Notes: a model not told the origin generated them from the letters alone. A DNA stretch of 64,000 nucleotides from Globodera rostochiensis (GCA_018350325.1 JAEVLN010000067.1:1-64000), one strand, 5' to 3'; positions 22,328-35,324 are shown, counted from the first letter of the stretch. Numbers and translations: made by a program.

Positions 22328-25300
22328 TGCCAATGAAAAATATTGAAATTTAATTTGGCTTCTATTCTGATTTATGTGTATCGATCGCTCAAATTTATTA
22401 TTTTTTTGTAATTGGGAAATTGTGAATTTAAATTCATTTCTTCTACTTAATGTTTTAGCATATTTTAAATTTAATCGGATTTAGTTCTTGTTTTGATTAT
22501 TGTTCTATTTTACATTGTAATTAAAATTTTATTTTAATTATATTTGTTTTTTTACTTATTCTTCATTTATAAGTAAAATTTGCTTTAAGTTTCTTGATTT
22601 AACGAATGAGCAATGTGTAGTTTTCTTGTATGATTATTAATATATAGTTATTTATATTTTACATTTTTGAAGAGATGTCATGATTAAAAGTTTAAAAATT
22701 TTCAAATATCATAAATACTTTACTCTAATTTATTTTAGAATATATTTAATGGCAATTACATCATTTTTATAAAATATATTAACATTCTAATATCTTTACT
22801 TAATATATAAAAGAATTGTTAACTTTTAACCCAACAATTAGTTTAATATAATTTAGATTATCAGATATTTTCACCTTAACTTATAGTTTTTTTATATTTT
22901 AAAGTTCTAGACAATTAATTATTTGTTTTTGTTAATTTTATTCAAAGTTTTCATTACCCAGATTGATGGCATACCCATTATTAATATGAGTAAATTACTT
23001 GATTAATGATGTTTATTTATAGATAACTATAAAATTAAATAAAATATAATTTTTACCCAAATTTAAATCAAAAAAGTTAGATAATTATTTAATGTGTTAA
23101 ACAAACTTATCAGTAAACCAATAAAGTGCTTATTTTTAAAAATTGAATGGTGATTTTTAACAAATTTAAATCAAAAAAAGCTAAACTTAACGAGACTTAT
23201 AAGAGGTCTATAAAATCCAAAAAAAAAACAAATAAAAACCTTATTAAATTTGTTAAACATGCTTATCAGTAAACCAATAATGTGTTACAAAAATCAAAAA
23301 CGCCCACTATAACTCAAAAAAAATGTAGACAATACGCGTTAAATTCTAAACTTGAGATGTAATATTTAATTAATATCAAAATTTTATAAATAATATTTCT
23401 GTAGTTTATACTTAAACGGAAAAAAATTTCGTTAAAACACAATTAAAAAATTTATTATTTCTCATATTAATAATAAAAGTATTAAAAGCAAATAATATAT
23501 TTTAAAACAACCATATCTTTTACTTAAAATAAAATATTAGAATTTAATATTTTTGGTCACTAATGTTTTAAAAAACAATTTATGTTCATTTATAAAGTCA
23601 AACCTATTAGTTTGACATCTATCATGTGTAAGCATAAAAATACAAATTTTTATTAGTTAGATATTAAAGTCTAAAATAATAATTATTAAATAATTAATAA
23701 TATGAGCCAATTCAATACCTTTACATATAGTTTACTGTGATTTTTATACTTTATTTTACCATAAGCGGATTAATAATTCAACATTTAACCTTTACTTCAA
23801 GTAAATAAAGATAGGCCGATACCAGTTAAAGAATAATCTTGTTTGATCAAAATAAAATATCTATTAAGAGGCGGCTGAATTTATAGAAAGCATTGGCGAT
23901 GAATTAAATTGAAATAATTTTAAAACATTAGAATTACAGAGAAAAAATATTTTAAACAATTATTAACTTATTTTTAACCACAATGCCTAATTATTTATTT
24001 GAATGCTATTTAACTTTAAATTTGTTTGCAAATAAAGGTTATCAAAAAAATTAATCTAATACAAATCGAAAACAAATTTTTCAAAAATTCGAAAGGAACA
24101 TCAAATGAAAATTTTTATTAGAAAAATATTTAGATGAAAATAAATGTAAATCTTTTTATGTATTAATTGTTTAGATAAAGTCAAATTCGAATAATCATCG
24201 AATTATCATTGGACCAAACGCTTCGGTCTGAGCGTCAACGTTTAAAGAACAAATATTAAAAATAACATAAAAATTATGGCAATTAAAATATTAATTAACA
24301 CTAATTCGACTTTTTCAACAAAAGTAAATGAGAAAAAATAAAATAAAAACGACTCAAAAAAATATTAAAACAGAAACAATACAAATTATAAACAAATAAT
24401 TTTAAAAAGATTTAAACAAAAAAATTTAATTGACTTTTCAATAGTTTATAGAATTTTCCCAAGTTATGAGAATTATATTAAAAAATTCTATTTGGAAAAA
24501 GAAAGACGAAAATTAAAACTACATTAAAAAAAGAAAATATATTAAATAATTAATTGTAAAAATAAAACAAAATACATAGTTATTTTAAACCAAGAAATAA
24601 TATAGGACTTTTAAATTTATGAATAGTTAATTTAATTTCATTAAAAGCAAACTAATAACAATTTTAAATAATGAATCCAAGGCATTATCGACAAAAAAAT
24701 TTAAAAGCATAATGTGATTTTTAATAACGTTATTTTAAAGCATAAATTCTATTACAGCTGTTTTAATGAGTTATTTAAGGAAATGTTATTTTATATATTT
24801 ATACTTTTTACTATGAAATACGTTAAAAAAACTTTTTTTTATATTGTATAGATTAGGCGCTGACGGTTCATAGGTTGACGGCGAGATTCATTTAAAGCAT
24901 TTTAAAATTAAAGTTTACTTTTTTGTTCTTTAGAATTTCCCGGGATATTTAGGAAATGCTAAAGTACAGCATTTTTGAAAGTCTATTACTTTTTTTAACG
25001 CAACTAAACCAAACAAACAAATCATTCAAAAATTGTTTTAAAACTGATTGTCTTATTTACTTAAACCCAGGCATGTTAAAACACATTCCACCTTCCCGCA
25101 TTGCAAATAGTTAATGAATGCTTCTTAAAATAAATAACTATGTCAAAAACGCTAATCATTTTTTACCAGAGAAAAATAAACAAATAAAAATATAGAACGC
25201 TTTTAAAAGAAAAAGTTTGACAAAATATTTATGCTTAATACTTCTGCATGAGCTCGGTATTAATTTAAAAAATTGATTGCTATTTAAATTACGATAAAAT

Positions 25301-26336
25301 AAAAATTTCATATGAATCGGTTAAATATTAACGGAAATTTTTTAATATTGTTGAAAATTTGCAGGCAATTTATTTGGTGGATTAATAAATAAAATTGCAA
25401 AAGATATAATTTAATTTTTTTAAATTAAAATAATTTGGCTAAATAAACATTTAAAAAAAAATTAAACAATAATAACCAAAATTTATTTTATGTTATAAAA
25501 TAAATCAATAATGGAATTTAATGACCATAAAAAAGTAAACTAATGTTTTTACTTGGTTTTTTTATTCAAGAACAACACATCTGCTAGTAAATTAAACCTT
25601 CTTTTCTGGAAAAAGAGACAAATAAGCCTTTAACATGAGAACACACATCGGATTTCAAGTATATATTCAAAACTCAAATTTAAATTTATCTTAGATAATT
25701 ATTGCATTAAACCCGGCAATAGTTAAATATAATTATTTTCAAAATGTGAATGATCAAATTAAAGGCTACAAACAAATGCCAAAATTATTCAATTATTCTT
25801 GTTATTACAAATGAATACTGATGCATTAATCGCAAAAAAAACAATTTTATAAACAAAAAAAAACATTTTGCTAAAAAAATATTATACAAAAATAATTTTT
25901 AAATCTGGTTTTTAAAAACTAAAAAATTTCCTATTATTGGCTACAAGATTATTTAAAAAGGCCTTAAAGTTTCAAAGTCTTGTATATAAATAAACAAAAT
26001 AAAATACCTATAGATTATACTTTAAAATGAACGCTTGCAATGAAGTTATGAAGAACGAAATATTCTGCTTGGCAATATGAAAAGGTCAGGGAAGTAATTA
26101 AAATTCGACCTTTCGATTTTAAAAACGAATAAATCCAAAATTTGACTTGCTTAATCGCTGATTTTAGAAAATGCTTTATTTTCAAATAATTGAAATAATT
26201 ATGGGAACAACAAATATTAAACTAATATTAATCCAATACTGTAACAATAATCTTGCAAAGCGAAAAATGAATTAAAAAAGTTTTGTTTCGTAAAAACAAT
26301 ATTTTTGAATTTTTTCTTGTTTCCATAAAATATTAA

Positions 26337-26480
26337 ATAAATATTAGGTATTTATTCATCCACTTCGGGGATTGCAATGGACGGCTGACCAGGCTAATCA
26401 TGAACTCGGTTCCCGTTCGTCACAAGTACAAACCGGTCAAGCTGCCAGAACATTCAGATAAAGTTAAAAACACGCATTAA
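26337..26480 (+). CDS. Coding-like island, unrecognised
   Basis: 47 codons open between stops: HFGDCNGRLTRLIMNSVPVR then HKYKPVKLPEHSDKVKNTH. Basic, with no membrane segment. The AAA/GTTAAA near the end could be a weak donor. One of the best islands in block 5. Confidence 0.4.
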   Translation: MNIRYLFIHFGDCNGRLTRLIMNSVPVRHKYKPVKLPEHSDKVKNTH

Positions 26481-26800
26481 AATCTTTATTATAAATATTA
26501 ACGTAACTTAGCTTAAAATAAATGAAATTCAAAGAAAATTTTATTCAAACTTTTATTTTTGATATTAAATTTTTTTTAATGCGCAAAGGACGAGGAATGT
26601 CTATAAAATAAAAGTAAAAACATTGAAATTTTTATTTAATTTAATAAAAAAAATTTGTATGATTAAAAAATTTTCGATTACGAACTGAATAAATTATATA
26701 ACTTAATGTATTATGCAAGATGCGTAAATAATCTTTTTGAAAAAAATTCATCGGTTTTTAAATTTGACGATGCATTCGTAATCAGAAAATCAATCGTTAA

Positions 26801-26881
26801 TCATTCTGGTTCACAAAGGCGCGCATTTACAATAAAAACTTAACCGCCAAAAGATTAGAAAACCACAATTACAATTTTTGA
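26801..26881 (+). CDS. Short coding-like island
   Basis: 27 codons: SFWFTKARIYNKNLTAKRLE then NHNYNF and TGA. About 320 bp downstream of the previous island and in the same orientation. Unrecognised. Confidence 0.25.
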   Translation, partial: SFWFTKARIYNKNLTAKRLENHNYNF

Positions 26882-27219
26882 CAAAATTGAACGTAAATAT
26901 GAATGATTATGGAATTTAATGTTATTTTTCATTTCAAAGCAATTGGCAAAAAATCAAACGCAATAAAATTTATTTAATTGAAACATAATATAATTAATAT
27001 GTATTAAAAAATGGTTCAGAATCTTAGAATTTAATTTAATTTATAAAAAAAAATTAAATGATTATTATTCAAAAACAAATTAAAAAAGATGTCACTTGTT
27101 TCATTTTAGAAATATCATTAAGCCACTATAAAAAGGCACAATATTAAAAAACATGCAGTCAACAAAAAATTGATTAATAAAAGTTCAATTCAAAACAACA
27201 ATTGGCACTTATAATAATA

Positions 27220-27279
27220 ATGGCAGATCAATGCGCCACCCACCTGCCAATCTATTCGATTACTTATGCATTTTATTGA
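27220..27279 (+). CDS. Short coding-like island with ATG
   Basis: MADQCATHLPIYSITYAFY then TGA. Reading through the TGA gives ten more codons to TAG. Last + island before the skew switches near 27370. Confidence 0.2.
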   Translation: MADQCATHLPIYSITYAFY

Positions 27280-27371
27280 ACTTTATGGAATCGATATTTT
27301 AAAACTTAGTAGTGAATAATTCTCGATATTTATTATGATAGAAAAATATTAAATAAATCTTATTGAAGTCT

Positions 27372-27536
27372 TTATTTCTTAAAATTTACATCAAATTTAA
27401 GCAATTGTAGCTTGTAGCTTGCGCCTGGCATTCCAACATGAATCTGATTGATTTCACCAAACTTTATATAAATGACGATTAAAGTTTGATTTTTACTAAC
27501 ATTTTCCGGTAAATATTTATTGATATTTTTAATCAT
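27372..27536 (-). CDS. 54-residue ATG open frame, paralogue at 47235
   Basis: A complete frame from ATG to TAA. Its core is KFGEINQIHVGMPGASYKLQ followed by LLKFD/GTAAAT, a possible donor. The same segment with AT-rich flanks recurs at about 47165-47300, where a deletion and substitutions change the frame to FGEIKCQAEATIA. This copy therefore looks better preserved. Mixed polar and hydrophobic, no signal peptide. Unknown function. Confidence 0.4.
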   Translation of the reverse strand: MIKNINKYLPENVSKNQTLIVIYIKFGEINQIHVGMPGASYKLQLLKFDVNFKK

Positions 27537-28139
27537 AATTTAGTCTCTACTGCAATAAACAGTTTTTTTAAAATATTTTTGACTTTATCTTCACAGGAAT
27601 TATTTATTGGATTTAAACATTTATGATTATTTTTTCTTAGCATTTTTTTGGATTTGCTCTATATTTTAAAATTATAATTACCGCTCAAATTAATCAACAA
27701 ATATTTCTAGCGTACTCTAATTCTGGTATTTTAAATTTAAATCATTTATATTTATTTTCAGTAATATTACTATTTAAACTTTTGTTTAAATTCGGAACGA
27801 AATTATCATTAGCCATTTTAAGCCTTTTTATAATTTTGAGTTTAAAAAGCTATCTTAGCAATTAATTGTTTTTACTTTTTATTAACGTGTTTTATTTATT
27901 TTTTGATTTTAATTTTTACGAAATTTTAGAATAACAATAAATAATTTATCCCGAGGTATTTGTTTTAATCTTAATTAATTTATAAAAAATCAATATTTAA
28001 AAAGTTTATGCTTTAAGAAGTTATTAGATAAATAGTATTTTTGTTTTATATATTTGCAAAAATAAATTTTATGGAAATTCCTTAAACTAAATTTTGTATT
28101 CTTTGTTTGATTTTTTCCAAAACTATAGTACTAATCGTC

Positions 28140-28620
28140 CCGTTTTTTCTCTGGCTAATGGGCTCGCCGTCGAATTATTTATTGTTATAGTTATTACGTA
28201 TTTAATTAAAAATAATTAATTTGCCATTGATTTTCTGTAATTGCATTTGTTGTTTTAAAAAATTAACAGTCCTAAAATATATCGTAAGCAGCATTTTGTA
28301 AGTGATTATGTTTCAAGTAATGTACTTGCTTTATTTTTCTGGTCAAGTTAATTTTGTCTTTTTAAGTTAGTTGTGAATAAGTTTTATTTTTTTGCCTTCA
28401 AAAATTGTGTTGTCGATATAAAATTTTAATTTATTAACATAGCAATTTTATTTTATTTTTAATTAGCAAATGATTTTTGAATATTTTTTTAAATTTATTA
28501 ATAAGTTTTAAAAGATTTTATTTATAATATCCACAAAGATTCGTATTATTTTACTGCTTATGCTAAACAGTTTATAAATTTTGGCTGAATCAATTAATAT
28601 TTATTAATGGTCTTTTTCTG
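28140..28620 (-). repeat. Inverted copy of 3935-4380
   Basis: See 3935-4380. In the T-rich block, so orientation and skew change together. Confidence 0.8.
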
Positions 28621-28967
28621 GTTAATGAAAATTTACTTTTAGCTTTAAGTCGAATTGTAATTTTTTAATAATTTTGTTATCTAGTCAAATAATGCTTGAT
28701 TTTTAAGCTTTAATAATTAGGCACTAATATTTAAATTCTGTTTGTTTTAATAGTTGTTTAAAAATCTTTTACTTAAACTTGATTTGCTTTGCTCTTTTTT
28801 TTTGGTTCGCCCACGACGCTTTAATGATTGTAAGTTTTTTATATAAATTATGAATATTCGAGCGGTATTTCAAATTATTGGTGGAATCTGTTATTAATTT
28901 TTATCCTGAAATGTTAAAAATTAAACTTTATTTAACATTTTTTATGACAAATTTTATTTATTAACTA

Positions 28968-29069
28968 TCAAACTCTCCAAGGTGACCGATGAATAGGCCC
29001 CAAAAGATTGTCTCGATGAACATTCCGTACTGCATTCATATTAAGCAAAATGCGTTCAATTTTAAATTA
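28968..29069 (-). CDS. Coding-like island, unrecognised
   Basis: 33 codons open: ERILLNMNAVRNVHRDNLLG then PIHRSPWRV and TGA. GC-rich relative to its surroundings. No family recognised. Confidence 0.3.
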
Positions 29070-29505
29070 ATTTATCAGATTATATGCTTTAATTTCTAAT
29101 TATCAATCAAGTTTTTTTTCAATAAAAACGAAATGTTTTCAAAGTATTTAATACAACAGTACATCATTTTATACACCAATAAATATTATTTTTATAATCA
29201 ATACATTTAATACATTTATAGATGATTATTTTACCAATTAAATTCCAACAAAATGTATTAATTCCTTTATTTGTTAAATTAAAACAATGTGTTAATATTG
29301 CATGAAAACTATAAAAAATATAGTTGGACGGCTTTGTTGATATACTAGTTTAGTTACTGTATTAAAAAAGATGATATATTTTGAATTCTATTTAGCGATT
29401 ATCAATAATCTTAATACTGAGTCGAAAATAAAATATTTGAATTTAATTTTTCAGTATTAATTTTATGGTAATATAGCTAACATTATGCTGCCCGATCCAC
29501 TCAAT

Positions 29506-29712
29506 TTAATAAAAAATGACTGAAGAGCAGCAAATCAAACACTTCGTTGAAAGCGAAAAATAATAAATTTGCATGTCCGCAAATAATTCTTCGAAAACGT
29601 CGAATTCGCCCTGGTTGGCGAGCGGCAAAATAATCCTCTTTTGCCAGCTGCCTGCGCCTAAATAAATATTATGTTGGGTTGTTTTACAGCAGTTACATAT
29701 TGATACCTTTTC
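29506..29712 (-). CDS. 68-codon open frame, unrecognised
   Basis: Open between TAA codons. An AT-rich lead-in ends in TATTTAG, a possible acceptor, then GAGSWQKRIILPLANQGEFD and VFEELFADMQIYYFSLSTKC. The central part looks like a globular protein with an acidic helix-like segment. No ATG, so an internal exon is the likely reading. I do not recognise it. Confidence 0.4.
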   Translation of the reverse strand, partial: EKVSICNCCKTTQHNIYLGAGSWQKRIILPLANQGEFDVFEELFADMQIYYFSLSTKCLICCSSVIFY

Positions 29713-30626
29713 TTATATTCTAATAGTTTTTAAAGTTTTTTTGGATACAAAAGTTTTTAATTAATTTAGATTAATAAAACGTAATTATTTTAATATATTT
29801 GATTCTCAGCCTGTGGACAATTTTGCTCGTTAGATAATCAGCCATTTAAGAACTATAAAAGTCAAATTTATAAGGCAATGCAATTATTTATTTGATTTCA
29901 ATCGTTAACAATGTAATAATTTAAATATATTTATTTTCAAATGATAATCATTACATTTTTTAGAAAGACTCAATTAATTATTAGTTTCATTTGAATAATT
30001 ATATATTATTTTGTTTGTAATCCGATATTCTTATCGCATTTATTTCCTTCATTAATTTGCGTATACCTTCTATAGAGTTTGATCATTACATAATTATTTT
30101 TTATGTTGGTCGACTGGGGCATTAAAGTGTATTTATAGCTAACTTCTGTATGTTTATCTTGAAGCAATTCAAGTTTTTATCGTAATAGTAACCATTTTCT
30201 TTATAAATTATAAACTAGAACTTTAAAATGTTATGCTGTTGGTTATTCGCCCGTTTCATGGATTTGCTTTTAATTCTGGAGTTTTCTAATCTAATTTTGC
30301 ACATAAATTATACTTACAAAACTATAAATTAAAAAATAACTTTATTATTTTCAACTTTATTTCATTTGTTTGCATTATTTATTATTTTTTTATATCAACA
30401 TACATAATTTCATAGTCAACATTACTGCTCCGATGCCATCAATTTTACATGAGTAAATGTTGAATTGTATTTTAAACAAACCATACATCTTTTATCAATC
30501 CATAATGATTTTGTCTAAATGTTACATATTCTCAATAGTAGACCATTTATCAGGATGACCATATCTGTAAATGTTAAGTAATTTTGTTCTGCATTTTTAT
30601 TCGTACCAACAAAGCTCATTCAGCAG

Positions 30627-30707
30627 CTAGATTTTTAACCTCATCTCGTTTTTTCGACGTTGTCCTAGCAAGATGCTGACCATACCAATGAATTTAAGAT
30701 GGTGCAT
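30627..30707 (-). CDS. Small ATG frame, signal-peptide-like start
   Basis: MHHLKFIGMVSILLGQRRKN then EMRLKI and TAG. The start has a hydrophobic run (FIGMVSILLG) after a basic residue and follows a poly-A stretch. It could be a first exon encoding a secretion signal, or an internal exon. Low certainty. Confidence 0.3.
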   Translation of the reverse strand: MHHLKFIGMVSILLGQRRKNEMRLKI

Positions 30708-30929
30708 TTTTTTTTTAATTGATCGTCGCAAAAATTTATATTCTCTTCTTAAGATCGGGGTTTGTGTGCAAGTGAAGGAATAAATAATATTAGCTTAGTT
30801 TAATATTAAACTTATTTTTACATGAAGATAGATTTAATGCGCCTTGATCTACCATTTTAATAATTGACTCGAAAAATTGATTTATTTTTTAATGAAAAAA
30901 TTTGTTGTGTTTGAATATAGTTTAGTTAT

Positions 30930-31345
30930 TATATTTTAATCTTGAAATTTTTTATTTGACAATAATTAGAAGATTTAATTTAATTTTCAAATAAACTTTA
31001 AGTTTTTTAAGTGTAACACATTTATAAATTAGTTCTGTATTTAAAATTTTATTCTAATTATATATTTTTTACTTTGTAATAATTTATTAATTATCAATGA
31101 AATATTTAAAAACCGCAATTTTTTAAAGTAAATAAATTCTTTTCACGAAAATTATTTGTGTAATTTGATTTGGTGGATTTATTTATTTTCTGTTTATACA
31201 ATAAATACACTCTTTGATCTTTATGGATGATGCAGTCAAGCGTGCGTCTGAATTCGGTGAGCTGCGATTTGAGTGTTTTTTCATTGATTTGGTAACGATT
31301 GATGCGTCCAGCATTCTTCTTATTGTCTCGTCGCTCCATCATCTC
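30930..31345 (-). repeat. Module repeated at 63660-64000
   Basis: High similarity over more than 300 bp, up to and including the start of the charged island. The window end cuts the second copy. Confidence 0.85.
31106..31342 (-). CDS. Charged coding-like island, second copy cut by window end
   Basis: 78 codons from ATG: ERRDNKKNAGRINRYQINEK then TLKSQLTEFRRTLDCIIHKD, followed by CAAAGA/GTGTAT, a donor-like edge. After that the frame is AT-rich. Just upstream another frame reads HKRNGLMRRGLQILRDDGAT, implying a frame change at about 31340. Composition suits a helical or coiled-coil segment. The repeat at 63660-64000 reaches only the start of this island. Confidence 0.4.
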   Translation of the reverse strand: MMERRDNKKNAGRINRYQINEKTLKSQLTEFRRTLDCIIHKDQRVYLLYKQKINKSTKSNYTNNFREKNLFTLKNCGF

Positions 31346-31713
31346 TCAGGATCTGCAGGCCACGTCTCATTAGCCCATTCCGTTTGTGCATAATGTTTCA
31401 GATAGTTCAACCCTTTTTTTAGTTTAGTTTTTTTCTTTATTCAGATCAAAGCAAATATGAATGTAGTCGGATAAAATGGTTGTAATTTTATTATTGTTTT
31501 AACACATTTTTAAAATTACTTAGTAAACGCTTGTGCATTGGTTTAACCGACGCCTCATTTTACCAATTTATCATGCGTGAGCTCAGTAAATTTAAATGAT
31601 TACGCACTTAATTTAAACATTCGGATTTTTGAAATATCACGCATCAGGATATTTTTTCCGGCGGCTCCTATCGGCACCGCCGACCTCCCTAAGTTTTTTA
31701 TACTTTTATTATT

Positions 31714-31938
31714 TTATTTATAAACAACAAATCGCGTCTTAAAGATGTTTTTTTTAAAGTTTTTTTTGGCATGTTTAAGATTCCCTTCTTTTTGTTTTGA
31801 TCCCAAACCATTCCTTATTCGGTCGCGACATTTCTCTCTTCCACTCACAGATCCTCCATCTATACATACATATTCAGCATAGATATTGTAAATAACAATT
31901 TCATATTCTTTGGTAAAAATATTGAAAAATTTACTTTT
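31714..31938 (-). CDS. 74-codon open frame without ATG
   Basis: The GC-rich part reads YVCIDGGSVSGREKCRDRIR then NGLGSKQKEGNLKHAKKN. GTGAGT on the coding strand sits inside it (GGATCT/GTGAGT), so the exon may end there and the rest be intron. Lysine-rich end. Unrecognised. Confidence 0.3.
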   Translation of the reverse strand, partial: KSKFFNIFTKEYEIVIYNIYAEYVCIDGGSVSGREKCRDRIRNGLGSKQKEGNLKHAKKNFKKNIFKTRFVVYK

Positions 31939-32218
31939 TTATGATAAGCATTTCTTTGCCGATAAAATGCAATACTGTTCATTTCGTCATGTTATGTTTG
32001 ACTTGTTAAGTTTTCAAATTTAATTTTAGACAAATTTTAAATTCATAATTTATTTTTATTTATGTTTTTAAAAATATAATTTTAGAGCAAAGTTAATTAA
32101 TTGAAACCAAAGCATAATAGTATGGCCAATTTCATGATATGTGTCATTAAGTTTTATATTTTATTTAAACATAATTTTTCTTAACTTTAATATTTTTTGT
32201 TTAATTCTTTAAAATTCA

Positions 32219-32308
32219 TTATAAATTTAAATTTTTGTCCTCTTTTTGTGTCGGATCAATTAATGCGGTATCTCTATTGTCCGCCCACAGCATGTCCGAA
32301 GGCTCAAT
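32219..32308 (-). CDS. Coding-like island, unrecognised
   Basis: 29 codons: IEPSDMLWADNRDTALIDPT then QKEDKN. Acidic and hydrophilic, preceded by TTGAG. The neighbouring 32320-32400 is an inverted copy of 10520-10590. Confidence 0.35.
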   Translation of the reverse strand: MEPSDMLWADNRDTALIDPTQKEDKNLNL

Positions 32309-33019
32309 TTAGCTTTGTTCTATAAAATGTCGATTCGTTGACGACAATTATATAGGCTAATAAATTTGAACAAAATCATTTTGTTTCAATCATATCGGAT
32401 TCTTTTTTGTTTTATACATTTTTTAATCAAAATCTTTACAAACCATATTGTTAATTTATTCTAAAATTAATATAGTTTTTGTGCAGTTATATTTTATTAA
32501 CATAATTTTTTTTTTTTGATTTTTAATAATTAGCGATAAAAATAAACCCTCATTATAGTTTTTTGTTGTTTGAATCTATTTTTATTTAAAAAAAAACTTT
32601 TCTACCATAGATTATATATTAGTTTAAAAACGCTTTTAAATATTAATTTTTAAATTTTTTTGCAAAATATTTATATTAGAAGGCTTTTAGCATTTCCCTT
32701 TTGAAAAAATGATTAATTTATTAATCTTTCGATTAATAATAATAATTTATGCGATTTTATGCGCATTTTCGCTTCGCGATTAAATGTTTTTTTACAAAAT
32801 CATAATTTTATTTGCCGAAGCTAATTATTTATTAAAAACCCGTTTTATTTGTTTAATTTAATCTTTGACTTTTTAATCAAATATAGTTTCTGTATGTGCG
32901 AGTGCGTTGCTTTTCTTTGTTAGAATGATCGATTTTGATATAATTTTCAAATTTAATTATTTCGTAACAAAACTAATTGTAAAGAAAAGTTTATTTAAAG
33001 TTTATTTCTGTCTTTACAC

Positions 33020-33154
33020 TCATTGACCGTGTGCGTGTGTTCTTTTCTGAAGCAATGCTATACTTGTCTGGACCGCCAACTTCGTTGCATTCAGCTCACT
33101 AAAAATTGGTGCCAAACAAGAATTTCTAATTTTATCAAATTTACTTTTTATTAT
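33020..33154 (-). CDS. Coding-like island, unrecognised
   Basis: 44 codons: KIRNSCLAPIFSELNATKLA then VQTSIALLQKRTHAHGQ and TGA. A TTTTTAG lies just before GAGCTG and could be an acceptor. The Leu/Ala-rich centre could be a helix. No family recognised. Confidence 0.35.
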   Translation of the reverse strand: MIKSKFDKIRNSCLAPIFSELNATKLAVQTSIALLQKRTHAHGQ

Positions 33155-33916
33155 CTAAATATTTAGTGAGTTTTCAAAAGTTTGATTTCTATAGAGTTTG
33201 ATTATTATTAAATTGTATTCAATCCAAAAAGTTTTAATCGATTGACCATTTTTAGTAATATGGTTTAGTTACATAATTTGATTTACAATGTAATGCAGAT
33301 AATTTTTTAATTCAGTGTTTTAACACATGTAAATCTAATTTCTATTTACTTTATATTTGAACTTTTGATTAAGCTTCCTTTTTGCTTTATTATGTTTTAT
33401 TTTTGCACAATTATTAATTTTAAAAGCCTTATAATCTGTATTCATGGATATTTAAAAAGATTGTTCATAAGCATCAACTGATAATAAATGTAGAAATTAC
33501 ACAAAAAATTTTTATAATTTTTTTTATTGGGTTTTAATAAATACATTTTATTGTTTTTAAATTTATGTTTCAATTATTTCACCTTGTTAAAGTCAGTGTT
33601 ATTATCATTTTAAAATAAATACTTCCAGAATTGTTTCTATTAAATAAATTATTATTGCAGGAAATTATTGCATTAATATATTTTTATTTTAAACATTAAG
33701 ATTAATTTATAATAAAATTTCCAAATCAAAAAACTTTTAAAGTTAAAGAATGCTTATATATTTAATTCAAACTATATGCCCAAAAATGGAAAAAAAAGCT
33801 TTAAGCCAAATTGTAAATTTTTTAATATAATAATTTTGCTATATAGTCAAATAATATTTTGTTTGATTATAAGCTTTAATAATTACGCATTAATATTTAA
33901 GTTCTGTTTGTTTTAT

Positions 33917-33997
33917 TTAAAAAACATTTGTTAAGTTTGGTGCGCGCTTCAAAACGTCACCAACACCAACTTTTGGAATAACTTTGTATATAAGTCG
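33917..33997 (-). CDS. Short coding-like island
   Basis: 26 codons: RLIYKVIPKVGVGDVLKRAP then NLTNVF and TAA. Unknown. Confidence 0.25.
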   Translation of the reverse strand, partial: RLIYKVIPKVGVGDVLKRAPNLTNVF

Positions 33998-34198
33998 TTA
34001 TTATTTTTAATTAGTTAAAAAGTGAACTAGAAAAAGCAATACAATAGTTAATTTATATAAAGGCTAAATTATAAATATAAACTTTTTTTCAAATTTTATA
34101 TATAATTTTTTTTATCCCACCTCATACCTTAGACGGCGCTAATTTTATTGGTAGCCGAAATTTTATGATATGCGTCATTAAGTTTTATATTTTATTTC

Positions 34199-34588
34199 TT
34201 ATTTTTAGGATTTATCCGCTGCACGGACTGACCAAATTATACCATTCCTTTTCAAGGATAATATAAAGGTTGTTCAAATATTAGTAATTTTCATTAACAT
34301 TATCAGATTTATCCATTATACAGCCAAATTTAATTAACTCAACGCCATTTTTTAATATAGGTAATAAAAAATTAATTTAAATAAATCATCCTTTGTAATC
34401 AAATTCTTAATAGCACGAATTCTCTGTCGAATAAGTATGAGTGACAGAATCTTAAGTGTTCAGTTGGATTTTTGCGTTTTGTGCTTTGACATCTTCAGAC
34501 TATAGTTACTTTTATTGTTAATTTTATTGAATCCTTTTTATTATTTTTTGTTATTTAATACTCCTCTTTTTAAATTATGCTTAAAATA
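34199..34588. repeat. 390-bp insertion relative to paralogue 32130-32237
   Basis: The segment at 32130-32237 is continuous, whereas its copy is split into 34150-34199 and 34588-34668. The intervening DNA contains a short GC-rich island (reads EKEWYNLVSPCSG on -). Confidence 0.55.
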
Positions 34589-35088
34589 ATTTAAACATAA
34601 TTTTTAATAACTTTAATATTTTTTGTTTAATTCTTTAAAATTCATTATAAATTTAAATTTTTGTTTAACTCGAAAATACATATTTTTCATTACAATATAA
34701 CTGTTATTATAAATTTCCTTTTTCTTTATAAAAACTTTTTTAAATATTGATTTTTAAAATTCGACATAAATTGTTTTTTAACTATTACAGTTTATTTAAT
34801 ATGCACTAAAATTGTGCTTTAAAAAACATAGAACATGTTTTAAATTTAATTTTGATCAAAAGGAGCAAGGCTAATCAATGTTTGGTTTTTCAATATTTTC
34901 TTGTTTAGGGTTCGTTTCAATTGTGATGGTTGATCCATACCCTTTATCGACCGTTATTTTTTAATTTTATAATAAATTTTAATTGCTTATTTGCTTTTTT
35001 ATAAATATTATTTATTGATCCACTCATTTTAAATTAACTGAATTGTCACTAGGCCTTTAACTAAATGTTGTTGTTGAATTAGGTAATT

Positions 35089-35172
35089 TTATTTTTTACT
35101 TTGGCATTGTTTTTCGTGTTCGTGTCCTGTCAATTCGGCGGGTGTGCAGGCGTCAAAATTGCCTGCGCTGAA
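35089..35172 (-). CDS. Coding-like island, Cys/His-containing
   Basis: 27 codons: FSAGNFDACTPAELTGHEHE then KQCQSKK and TAA. Two Cys and two His are present, but the spacing does not fit a zinc finger that I know. The + strand over 35101-35373 is also open (90 codons), but AT-rich for most of its length. Confidence 0.3.
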   Translation of the reverse strand, partial: FSAGNFDACTPAELTGHEHEKQCQSKK

Positions 35173-35324
35173 TTAATTAGATTTAATCTGTTGTTAAAGT
35201 TTATTAATGTTCAGAATAGGTCAATCTTTTTTTTAATATCTGTAAAGAAGAGGATAAAAGTGATTTCTTATAATAATGATTTATATTGCATAATGTCTAT
35301 ATTTTATTTAATTAAACTAGTTGC

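Larger units (their letters stand above)
20731..23000 (-). other. Block 4: T-rich on + strand
   Basis: Minisatellite arrays and a duplicated segment fill 20735-22063. 22064-22230 is a GC-richer patch carrying the CGGCACC-type motif and 22300-22327 is a G-rich tract. 22330-23000 is plain T-rich DNA. Confidence 0.7.
23001..27371 (+). other. Block 5: A-rich on + strand
   Basis: From 23001 to about 26336 I see almost pure AT-rich sequence. Very short GC patches near 24210, 24856 and 25085 are too small to interpret. Coding-like islands occur only from 26337 on. Confidence 0.75.
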
